This document shows positions 54,754-64,000 of a DNA stretch of 64,000 bases, one piece after another; the first letter of the stretch is position 1, and each line of letters opens with the position of its first letter. The stretch lies in contig CM063106.1 in assembly GCA_031841125.1 (NCBI GenBank), positions 67,382,101-67,446,100 of the forward strand, written 5' to 3'. The translations under genes were made by a program, and so were the position numbers. This stretch comes from Acanthococcus lagerstroemiae (taxonomy: Eukaryota; Arthropoda; Insecta; Hemiptera; Eriococcidae). Under the pieces are notes generated by a model. That model was not told the origin of the DNA. It was given only the letters and a program-made list of their open reading frames with translations, and ran no database searches.

Positions 54754-55516
54754 TCACACAATCTGGGCCACGACCAGGCCTTCGAGAATAGTGACGAAGT
54801 ATGGCTGGAATTGGCTTCCAGAACATCCATACATATTTTTAATCAAGTATGAGAACCTATTAGTTATACAGTCGAACTGCAAGAATGTGAATAGGATAGT
54901 GCCACCGTTTTTTTCTCGATCGAATTCCAACGTTCTTCGCGGATATTCCACGACAGAGTTTCGCATACGTATACTTAGGTCTGGCCAATATATTCGCGTT
55001 GTTATGCAGAACAGAATTTGGGCTCGAAGGGAACAAACGCGACAACCGTCCGCACACACCGATTTACGAGCTTTATGTTTTCGAATAACCGAACAGAAGA
55101 CATAACACAAGAGTCTGCGGTCCATCGCAGCACATAAAATATCGGGTAGTACGTTGTCCGAAAACATTCCTATTATGATACTACCACAGTTGAATATTCT
55201 TGTAACATTAACACAATACATTCATATATTGGAAATATCCGAGGCGTTAAATCTGTCCGCGTTTGGGTATCCTATCTTTCTCGCGTTAAAAGTGACTCCC
55301 TGATAGAAAATGCGTGGTTCGATTTCGTGTTTCCAATACCGGTGAAGCAATTTATACCGATTGTAAACGGACCAAAAATTGATGTTATTCGATAATAAAT
55401 CAGCGAACTGGCGAGAAAAATACACACCGACTAGTTGTATAAATTTGTTCGGTTTCAAATCGGGAATATTTAAAACACGCATTCCGAGTCTTCTGGTTTT
55501 TAGTGATCATTTTTGT
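54754..55516 (-). pseudogene. Unrecognised open stretch with a single TGA
   Basis: On the minus strand one frame stays open from just after a TGA near 55516 to the stop at 54754, apart from one TGA at 55222-55224 (DISNI, stop, MYCVNV). That is about 250 codons with one stop in DNA that is not very GC-rich. The translation (MRVLNIPDLKPNKFIQLVGV... then IFNCGSIIIGMFSDNVLPDI) has no recognised domain. A plus-strand frame (54695-55105) is also open, which argues for unusual base composition. It could be a decayed gene or captured sequence. Confidence 0.3.
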
Positions 55517-56091
55517 CCCTCCTTTCTTAGTGCAGTTCAGCGTTGAAGGTATTTTAGGCGTGATTCATGTCGTAGATGCGAATGAATCGAATACAAGGTA
55601 GCTGAAGAAGATTATTACGACGAGAGAACAAAAGTTGAACAACTCCAATGTGACTGATTTCTTTTCAAAATTACTTGCACGATCGAGAAAGAGGATGAAA
55701 TTGGATCAGCCATGAAATTACTTTTCCCTTAAAATGCTAAGCCTTCCAGTCTTCCTTTCATATTTGATAAGGAGTCTGACCAGATTCTAAAAAGAGGGAA
55801 GTCTGAGAAGGAAAACACGTCATAAAATTGAGTAAGTATTCATATCTGTTGGCCACTTCCGTAGCGTAGGTACCCAATATTATCACGGGTTATAACTCGG
55901 AGAAATAGAATAATCTGGGGGAGGAGAGCTCAATAATGTTTTCTGGTGATCTCTGCACAAGTTCACATTTCTCCTGTCTTCACATCTTCAAATTCGGTAG
56001 ATGATTAAGCAAGATGAAGGATCGTCATAATGTTGGAAGATGCCGCGAAATCACATTTATACCTTTAAAGTCGAACGAGGAAGGGGAAGGT
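55517..56091. other. AT-rich DNA without recognised features
   Basis: No gene recognised. GAGGAAGGGGAAGG at 56077-56090 is the candidate outer target copy for the adjacent R1 fragment. Confidence 0.4.
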
Positions 56092-56710
56092 GGTATGGTG
56101 GGACGTATGGCGATGCACGCATGCCAAAGTGGTCCCTGAGACACCGCACCCCCGGCACCGGAAACTACCCTTTCGAGTATCGCATCAGTGGTCGGAGGGA
56201 CGCTTTGAGGCCGGCTCGAGCCCCAATTTCGCTGTGCCGCTGTCGGTGCGTGCGTCCTGCAAGGGCCACCATGAGGTTCCCTACTGACCGAGAAGTTCAC
56301 GCTTCCCGAGCACTGGCCTGGAATTCAGGTCCCCCACAGCCGGACGCGTTTCCTCTTCACTGACTCCTCACCTCCTCGTCTTGGTACGTGTGGCGACGTA
56401 GGCAAGTGGTGACGGCGGGTGAGCCCTGTCGGGAGGTCCGCAGCAGTTGCAGCAGCTTTTCTAGGATGGTACAACGTTGTCCTATTCGATGGTGTGGGCC
56501 GAGCTTGGTTCGTCGGCTTTCTGCCTCGACCACTCCGTCTGCATCTTCCTCTTCATGATGGCCGAGACAAAGGCCGACCCCCGGTTCCATCCGCTTTGGC
56601 TCTTCATCATCTCCGGAACCAGGGTGTCCGGCGCGAGACGGCGATCACGCCGTCGTCTTCGTCGCGTCTGCCGCCGGGGCCGATCGCCGTTGCTGTCCCG
56701 CGCCTCTCCT
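56092..56710 (-). mobile_element. R1-clade 3' fragment
   Basis: On the minus strand it runs from the ORF2 segment after the zinc motif (RLAPDTLVPEMMKSQSGWNR and MKRKMQTEWSRQKADEPSS) through the stop and 3' untranslated region to CATACGTCCCACCATACC. It is colinear with 30540-31120 and closer to that copy than to the 11.4-kb one (EMMKSQSGWNR, WSRQKAD). Flanks GAGGAAGGGGAAGG (56077) and GAGGAAGCGAGGGG (56712) match at 10 of 14, a weak possible target duplication. Confidence 0.85.
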
Positions 56711-57687
56711 TGAGGAAGCGAGGGGGGGCGTAAGAGGGTCCTAAAGCCACTTGATGTCATGAGACTACCCGAATTGTCTAACATCTTTTGGAATCGCCAG
56801 ACCTTTCTCTCAAGGACCATTGCTTGAATCGTGAGATCTTTTTTCCTGCACACAAGAAACCATCAACAAAATTGGCTAATGATCTTTGTTTGGATCGTTT
56901 AATCTTTGTTTAGGGGCCCTCTGCAGCATTGTGCGATAATTTTATGCACATGAGTGAGCCCAAAGAACTTGGTTTGACTTTTTCATGAGGAGGCGAGGAG
57001 GCTCTTCTCTTCAAAACTTAATTTAGTCTCTGAACAAATCTCGACACATATTTACGAGTTATAATTTTGAAAGTCTCAAAAAGCCTCAGTGAAATCTGAA
57101 ATAGCCTTGAATTAGTCCGCACGGGCCTAACTGCGTTGTTGATCAAAATAAGACAAAGTGACAAAATGACAGTTGAATTTTCAAAATTTTGTCAAGCTGA
57201 CTTTGTCAATGACATAATGAAAAAATGAATGCAATGACACAAAACAAAATGTCAAAAAAAAAGTTCATTTTAATGAACTATGCTAAGCGACATTGCCATT
57301 GATAAGGGGCTATGTGCTAAGCGACAGGACAAAGAGAAAAACAAAATAATAAAATAATTTTGTCAAGCGTAACAAAAACATGAAAAAACTAAAGTACAGA
57401 ACTCTAAAGATGACAAAACTCATGATATAATGTAGGTAACCAAAAAAGATGAAATACTTGTCTGACAGAATGACGAAAAATCGATCACTGGGCCTGAGTG
57501 ATATATGTATAGTCTTAGACTTGTCTAGAATTGTTTTTAAGTGTTATATCTCTGGAGGAGTTTTAAGGAGGTCTAAATGAGACAAGATTTAAAAGATTTG
57601 GATGTCACTAGTGGGATTTTGGAGTAGTCAAGCAAAAAAAAAAGAAAAAAAAACTTTAACAAGTCAAAAACTAATATAATTTTTCGC
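56711..57687. repeat. Degenerate satellites
   Basis: 57000-57130 has AGTCTCAAAAAGCCTC-type satellite words. 57150-57480 is filled with irregular ATGACAAAATGAC, TGTCAAAATGTC phrases on an A-rich background, with ACTATGCTAAGCGACATTGC resembling 31333. No gene recognised. Confidence 0.5.
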
Positions 57688-57702
57688 AACCCTCGGTTAC
57701 CT

Positions 57703-57917
57703 GAGATCTGGTTGGCCGACTGGATAGCGCGTTGGTCTCGGAATCCGGAGCTCCCGGGTTCGATCCCACGTCGCGACTCACCAGATTTCGACCTAAGCCG
57801 GTTTTTCGGCCAGAAGTGAAGAGGGCTAAGACAGCCCTAGCAGCCTCCCCGACGTCTCTGAGGTAATGCTCGAAAGGGCGGATTCCAGGGCTCAGGTTGA
57901 GAGCAAATTAGAAAAGG
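57703..57917 (+). mobile_element. tRNA-derived SINE, 215 bp, with perfect 15-bp target duplication
   Basis: Perfect direct AACCCTCGGTTACCT copies flank it (57688-57702 and 57918-57932). The A box TGGCCGACTGG (57713-57723) and B box GGTTCGATCCC (57757-57767) give a polymerase III promoter. The body has TTTCGACCTAAGCCGGTTTT, a hairpin-prone GGGCTAAGACAGCCC and GTAATGCTCGAAAGGGCGG, ending AAATTAGAAAAGG. Another copy is at 20060-20441 (minus) and a tail fragment at 33318. Confidence 0.92.
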
Positions 57918-58110
57918 AACCCTCGGTTACCTTCAGATTACCCAGGAACCCATCAGTTACCCTTGGTTCCCCTTTAGTTACCCGAGTAACTCGCGGGATT
58001 TTGCGTATTGGGTACCTCGTCTTTGGTTGAGGCTTCTTTGCCCTCTAAATTGGCGCAGGCCACGGGGCCCAGGCTCCGTGCCCCTCTTCAGTCCGGCTTC
58101 GCGTCCAGAC
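57918..58110. repeat. Short GGTTACCC-rich stretch
   Basis: After the right target copy, GGTTACC/GTTACCC recurs about six times between 57924 and 57992. GC-richer text with CCACGGGGCCCAGGCTCCGT follows, perhaps another repeat fragment. Confidence 0.5.
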
Positions 58111-60959
58111 GCCTATTAAGCAAGTTTGAAGAGGTCTTAAAGAGTCTCAGGACGTATTAGATACATATGGGTGAGTCTTAGAAAACTTTAAACAAGTCTG
58201 AAACAATCATCATCAGTTGTACAACGGTTATAAAAGAATCTTATAAAATTTGAATGAAATCTTAATAGAGTCTCGAATATTCAGATTTGGTGCGAAGAAC
58301 CCTTTCTGGGGGCCGAAGGTAAGGAATAGACGCGAAAAGAAAAATTCCGGCTCTAACAATTTAGCTAGAATAAAGGGAAAAAACTCTAAAATCTTCTCAA
58401 TTGTTTTAACTGGATTCTCGTAGAATTTTTCGACCTTTTGGTAAATATTGAAATTTTCTACGACAACCGACCTTATTTTTTCTAAGTGTGTGTTGGAAAT
58501 TACCGACAGTATAGTTTCACAAGTTGAAAAAGGGGTGTCATTGAATTCCTCTGCATCATCCCTGCTTCACGTGGGCATCACGAAAAAGCTCACACAAATC
58601 TAGAGAACCCAGGATAAGTTGTACACAAGTTTAGAAGAGTCTTGAAGAGTCTAAACATAAATATATGCTAGACTTTCACAGACTTTTTGAAAAATTCCAA
58701 CAATTTTATATTTTAAGCTTCTCGGACCAGATATGAACAGCAATTATTCATACCTCAGAGCGTATCACAAAATTCCTCCTAATTTTTCTGTGTTTACTGC
58801 TAAGTGGAATTAACACGGGACTAACGAAGATCTTTAAGTGGCACTGTTTAGTTTCTTTTCAGTATAAAGGATGTTCTCCCTTCCTCCGACGGGGATCTGA
58901 ACGTAGCCCTTACTTTAGATTCCCAAAGGAGAAGGTATTGAATGAAGTACTGATCTATGAGGGTTTGAGTATTTAATCAGGTTCTAGATCTAGTTCTCAT
59001 TTTTATGCTGCAAAATCCAAATTTTATCCTCAAAATGGGCAAATTGACTTGATATTGATAACTGGATAAAATATTTAAAACTTGGGTCCGCTGATTCCGA
59101 GAATTCCGTCAGAATTTTATATGGTTTTGATTTGCGCTATTTAGATTTGGGGTCCTCAATCGAAACCGGATCTAAACTTTGATTAGATATTCGAAACTAG
59201 CGACTCCACCCCCCTTGTTTTAATATAGTGTTTGGAAATTTGGAATTGGTGGTCCAGAGTGCCCCTACTCATTAAGGCGGAGAGAGTAATTTTATACAGA
59301 AAATGTCTTAGATCTCGCCACTTGAGGACTTTTGACTTCACACGGAAAAAAGGGGGAATTTCGAGACACACCAGGCACAATTTTCCGAAATTTTCAACCT
59401 CTTTGAAAGAACCTGATTAATTAAGTGAATCTTGCGCACGTCACGTTAATGTCAAAATTCAACTTTCTACTTAGGTTCATCATTAAAATTCAAACATTTT
59501 TTATTTTTGTTCTACCAGATTAGCCAATTAATGCTGTAAATACAACCATAATGATATGTATCAATATTGGTTTTGGTTTTCAAGTTTGAACGACCTGTGC
59601 GGTGTGCACAACTGACTTCTATTTCAGCTGTTCCATTGAACTGAGATGTCTGGTATGGTGTTCGAGCATGTTACCAATACCCACCTCCCCCCACTGAAAC
59701 GGGGGTATATCGTCATCAAAGAGTATAAAGCTGATACCTAAAATCAGGATTTTGACTGTTTCTGGTACTTCAATACAGACGCGGACTGAGGAAAAAAATT
59801 GTTACAGGAAACAGGGACTTGGTGGCCTATCTAAGTGGTTCAGTCCACGCCTGCTTCAATATTCTCTGAACCACTCTGTATAATTAGTTTTGTAATTTAG
59901 TCTCTTTAAGTCGCAATCTGTCCGTGAAAAAACTCTTCTAGAGGCTAGACCCAACGTCAAACGTCACTGAGTACTTTTCATCTTTCTCCTGAAAAATTTG
60001 GTTTTCTGCACATAGCAGATTTGTTCCCGTTAGTGAAGATATCGTTTCAACCATAAAGCTTCTTGAAATGGGCAACTGATTAAAATCGTTTCAACAGATT
60101 GCCATCATGAATACATTTCTGTTGATAAAGGGACTGAGGAGGAACTGGGGGTGTGTTCTACATATGCGCCTTCTATTTAAATATAAATAAAAACGATACT
60201 CTCGTTAATCGGTAATGTTGTAGCGATTAATCCTTCCGCCATGCTCGGAAATATTTCCAAAGAGAAATAATCTTCTAGTGAAAACAAACGAACGCCACCC
60301 GCTGAGATAAAAGACCTCGTCGATTACCGAATGAGAATCGAGCGGATCTAGGGGTTAAATTAGATCGTAGCTTTTTTTTTTTGCGCTGTACAGATTACCC
60401 GCTGTGAGCTGCGTTAATTTGAACAGTAAACTGAGCCAGATTGCAAATATCGTTATTGATATAGCAAAAATCAATTATGGGACAGAAGCAGGTAGATGTC
60501 TGGCGACAGAGAACCCGAGGAGAGTTTAATTTTGTTTAATGAAGGACGACAGAACCAATCTCTGGTAAATTGAAATCAGCGAGTACAGCATACAAGGTGT
60601 CAAAAGACCATGTATTTATTATCTTAAATCTAATCTATACGAGTATTACTTTTTCCGAATATTATTAATTCAAAAGTTCTTAGTCTGCTTTCTATGTGTT
60701 GACTACTGGTTTTTAAATTAGCTGTACCTATTCTTGTCATCCAGATGTATAGTGCAACATGAGTATCTTTCATCATCGATCGCTGAAAAGTAGACTGCGT
60801 TAGATTGGCGAGACTTGGAGCCCTCGAAAGTCATGTGCCCCTACCGAAACATGATTTTTGGCAAGCCAATATATGTATAAAGATGGCTGGCACTTCTTTT
60901 TTGTTTGTCTACTAGCCAAGTGATGTAGAGGAGAGAAGGCAGTCATAGCACGTGTCCGC
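58111..60959. other. AT-rich DNA, mostly featureless
   Basis: 58110-58280 and 58610-58700 have AGTCTTGAA satellite words. 60170-60480 is slightly CpG-richer. A pair of overlapping short frames at 59183-59420 has no domain. No gene, RNA or element boundary was recognised. Confidence 0.35.
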
Positions 60960-61300
60960 CTGTTGCCCTGGTAAATCCTCTAGATACTGTTCTTGAAAAA
61001 TGCTTTGAAGAGTCTTAACGAAGTCTTAAAATGACCTAAGCAAGCTTGGTAGTCTTCAAAATAGCTAACTTTTCGTGAATCTCGACGATTCAACGCGTCT
61101 AAAACAAGTCTAGAAAAGTTTCGAACGTCTTCAGAAGTGTTAATCAAGGCTGAAACAGTCTCAAAGGAGTCCGAGAATGTATTACTGATTACAAAAGTCT
61201 GAAGCATGCCTGGAACAACACTTGTATGTTCTGCAAGAGTCTTGAAGTAATATTGAAGGGATTTAGAAGATCTTTCAATTAAACTTCCAATCTCGGGTTA
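60960..61300 (+). repeat. Degenerate AGTCTTGAAA satellite
   Basis: Irregular repeats such as GAGTCTTAACGAAGTCTTAA, GTCTGAAGCATGCC and GAGTCTTGAAGTAATATTGA in the orientation of 17830-18420. Confidence 0.55.
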
Positions 61301-61544
61301 AGACTTGAAAGTAGGTGATTTTAGTTTCCAAAACTTTCCGGATGTTACTCCATCATCAATAATTTTGTACTTAACCCTTAAAATATGCTTTCTTTTTTTG
61401 TTTGCAAGCACACAGTGGTAAATTTTACGACCTGTTTGAAAAAATTTAAGAGTTTTCTCGTTATGCTTCAAAATGATGATGTTTGTAGTTTTAAATGACA
61501 CTGAAATCGTTCTCGTACTCATTTTTTAAAATCGATTTCCCTTT

Positions 61545-61880
61545 CTAAAAGGTGGCACAGGGGGCACTGACATCATAAAATTTTAATGGCGTACAACTGC
61601 ATTTATATTATTGTGAATGAGGGTTTCTGAGTCTCTAAATTCATTTATGAAGTTAGTTCAGTTGTAACTTCTATCTTAAAGGTGCCACAGGGGACTCTCA
61701 CCTTGTATTATGAATTATTTCAACTTTTATAATGATTGAAATAGCGTTTTTCAAGTCACTGAATGAACTTTTGCACGATGATGGGAATGAGATATTCGAA
61801 GTCGTTGAATTTATTTGTTAAAACTTGTTTTGGTTGCAACTGCTACCTCTATAAAGGATACAGGGGGCTGAGTGAAGGCG
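61545..61880 (+). repeat. Three degenerate units with GGCACAGGGGGC
   Basis: AGGTGGCACAGGGGGCACTG (61549), AGGTGCCACAGGGGACTCTC (61679) and AGGATACAGGGGGCTGAG (61854) head diverged units of 130-175 bases that include GAGTCNCTAAATTCATTTAT and GTTGNAACTNCTA. Wording (TTTCTGAGTC) resembles the units at 63050-63430. Confidence 0.55.
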
Positions 61881-62037
61881 CACTTATTCCATATCATATG
61901 TATTTACTTTGCAGGCTGGACCTACGTATACGTTGGTCTAGTTTTAACTAAGAATTGAATGTCTTAAACTATCTGAACTATCTTATTTAAAAGATTCAAC
62001 ATTTCACTTACACATTCGATAAAATAGTGTGGCAAAG

Positions 62038-62309
62038 AATGCTCCCGAACATTCGAGATAAGGGAAGAAAGATCGACACGTTTTGAGCAGCAGAATAGAA
62101 GTTCGATAACGAGAGCGATAAGGAGTTTCGCCGATAACTCCGGGATATATAGAGGCCACTGGCCGACGCCGTATAGTCTAGTTTTTCTATGCGATAAACT
62201 GTGCGTTTTTCAAGCGATCTCGCTTCTGTTTTCGTGCGTTTGTATTAATGTGACATTAAAAGTTCTTAGTACGTGTTTTCGTGCGTTTTTCGGTGCGAAT
62301 TACGTTAGA
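62038..62309 (+). repeat. Solo LTR of the gypsy family
   Basis: Starts TGTGGCAAAGAATGC and ends ACGTTAGA. It is colinear with 39502-39745: AGAAAGATCGACACGTT, GCAGCAGAATAGAAGTT, GCGATAAGGAGTTTCGCCGA and TGACATTAAAAGTTCTTAGT are shared. It has about 28 extra bases after the start region and an altered TATA (GGGATATATAGAGG). No pol sequence lies beside it, so it is a solo LTR, probably from recombination between two LTRs. Confidence 0.88.
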
Positions 62310-62940
62310 ATATATTCAAAAGAAAATGAATCTGATAGTTCAAAAAAATTTGTTTCAAAAAGTTGTGCTCCCAGAGGCTTAATCTGTTCTAGTAAGTGCA
62401 AGAACATCTCATCAACATTTTTTCTAAAATTAAAGAATATTTAGGGATAACACCCCTTGGGTGAAGTTTAAAACGGAATTTCCTACAAGAATATGTACGA
62501 TTCCGTCACGCCGAAATCTTGGTTGCGATGATACTCGCAGATAGATTCGTGCAGTGCACGGGATATATAGTAGGTTGGAGTAACACTTGTTATCCGAGCT
62601 ATGACATGTTGTAGTCTACACTCTCGGAACTGTGGCTGTTTGTGGATTCAGTGTTCTCACTGCAATCTTAGAAGCGTGATTTAAAGACTATTCCGTTCTA
62701 GTCTTACATATCCTATTTTGTTATAAAAACTCCTAAAAGTTTGTGTTTTACAAAAAATATTGGTCTAACTTAAAAAAGTTGTTTTCATTATCGTACCAAT
62801 TGAGTACCCTTTCGCAATTTTATGAAGAAAAAGTTTTCAAGTTGATGCCCTTGTGTTAAATTTTGGTAAAAAGTGAACTTTTATCGTTATAGTTTACGTC
62901 CAGGATATTAAAATACCCAAAAATGTATAAGAGTGTGCTA
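62310..62940. other. No recognisable feature
   Basis: AT-rich sequence; no gene recognised. Confidence 0.4.
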
Positions 62941-63039
62941 GAATGATTTATAGGCGCGTTGAATTCATTTTTAAGGTTCGTAATTTTTGTCCGCTCCTAA
63001 CACAAGAGAATCTCCAGGATGGCAGAATCTGAAAGCTGC

Positions 63040-63640
63040 CATTGGAGACGTAAAATATACCAAAATTAGCGCTTTTGGAGTCGGGAATTTCATTTCTGTG
63101 ATTGTTTTGGTCCCAACCTTCATCCATATTGGCCCACCGGGAACCGAAATATGAAGTATTAAAATTAACAATATTGGCATCAAATAAGTCAAAATGAGGT
63201 TGTCTGAGTCGAAGGTTCCATTTTCCAGGTTGATTTGAGCCCCCATCATATTGGTCAACAGAGCACAGAAACATAAAATATTCAAATCTACTCATGTTGC
63301 AGTCAAATACATCGAAAATAGGGTTTTCTGAGTCAGTGATCCCATTTTCGATATTATTCTGCTCCCATCCCTACCTACATTTATCCACAGGGGGTTGAAA
63401 TGTAATATATTCAATGTTACGCGAACTGATCAGGTGGATCTTCTCTGAATGCAGTCAAGGGTGCATACTACATTCGCCTTGTATCACTATACGTAACATT
63501 GAATAAAGTATAACATATCAACTCCCTGGAGACCAATGTAGGTAGGGGCAGAAACAGAATAACATCGAGAATGAGCTCACTGACATGAAAAAACCCTAGT
63601 TTCAACATATTTGACTCCACCGACAGGATCATTCATCCAC
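63040..63640. repeat. Tandem units of about 125 bp ending in an inverted copy
   Basis: Diverged direct units begin near 63050, 63180 and 63304, each with AAA-x-T-x-GG-x-TT-x-TGAGTC, a CCATTTTC-like phrase, CCCATC and ACATTTATCCAC. The third unit (63302-63434) reappears inverted at 63467-63618 (minus strand CATTCTCGATGTTATTCTG; CCCCTACCTACATTGGTC; TATTCAATGTTACG). The last two form a palindrome with arms of about 135 bases. Confidence 0.7.
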
Positions 63641-64000
63641 GATCTTGTCGTCCAAGAGCTACAGATGTCCGAGGGGATAGAAATATTGCGAGAATAGCGA
63701 TGCAAGATCCTTATTTAACATCGAATAGAATATAGTTGGGGAGTGAGTTTTCTTTGTAACACGCCTCTCAAACAGTCTGTTGCCGACTTTGCGAACATGG
63801 TTTATGTAACTGTAAACCGGCACAAGTCCCGAGACTCACCATGGAACACCAACGACAACGCTTGTCTTTCGCTCGCAATCATGTGCAGTGGCGAGAAGGG
63901 GATTGAAGGCGGGTTTTCTTCACGGGTGAGTCCAGGTTTTTCCCCGCAGGACTGGATGGACGTGTACGCATATGGAGACGCCCTTGTCAACAATATGCTC
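63641..64000. other. No recognisable feature
   Basis: Ordinary DNA to the end of the window. A 63-codon minus frame is not supported as a gene. Confidence 0.4.

Noticed and set aside
56077..56725. Firm target duplication for the 56-kb R1 fragment
   Set aside because: GAGGAAG is shared on both sides but the rest matches poorly and the context is purine-rich, so chance is likely.
57711..57783. Possible tRNA gene
   Set aside because: It is the head of a SINE bounded by a perfect 15-bp target duplication and found again at 20.3 kb.

Overview
This is eukaryotic DNA, most likely from an insect or other arthropod. No bacterial-style gene layout, operon or host multi-exon gene can be reconstructed. 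The recognisable content is transposable-element debris: R1-clade, RTE-like and Jockey-like non-LTR retrotransposons, one Ty3/gypsy element plus a matching solo LTR, mariner-family and hAT-like DNA elements, tRNA-derived SINEs, MITEs and degenerate satellites. R1-clade elements are essentially an arthropod signature; the order of insect cannot be fixed from the sequence.

Layout. 1-8.6 kb: scattered hAT-like MITEs, an RTE-like C-terminal remnant, a Jockey-type ORF1 zinc-knuckle remnant and CpG-richer unique DNA. 8.8-13.5 kb: a large inverted-repeat structure whose arms carry iterated GGTACAAAAT motifs; a Jockey-like 3' end and a 5'-truncated R1 copy lie inside it. 13.5-19.3 kb: AT-rich DNA dominated by a degenerate AGTCTTGAAA-type satellite that switches strand near 17.8 kb. 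19.6-20.4 kb: R1, SINE and MITE insertions side by side or nested. 20.7-27.0 kb: a near-identical 3.14-kb direct tandem duplication carrying a strongly pyrimidine-biased tract. 29-32 kb: an inverted pair of mariner transposase ends, an R1 copy with a target duplication and an internally deleted mariner-like element. 36.7-39.7 kb: a non-LTR tail followed by a decayed gypsy pol with its 3' LTR; a solo LTR of the same family is at 62.0 kb. 40.4-42.7 kb: a CpG-rich, TE-poor island, the best candidate for host regulatory or exonic sequence. 43.9-55.5 kb: a stem-loop-bounded repeat family (two copies), a 1.76-kb TIR element filled with a 14-bp motif, a complete 462-bp SINE, a 57-bp minisatellite with an inverted end, an RTE element and an unexplained open stretch. 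56-64 kb: another R1 fragment, a SINE with a perfect 15-bp target duplication, satellites and the solo LTR.

Nothing works together as a pathway. The window is a record of successive insertions. Six R1-clade 3' fragments, all 5'-truncated and four with visible target duplications, show target-primed reverse transcription as a recurrent source of sequence. The most novel-looking structures are the motif-filled TIR element at 48400-50160, the inverted-repeat structure at 8797-13497 and the stem-loop-bounded repeat at 43998-45388 and 54045-54526.
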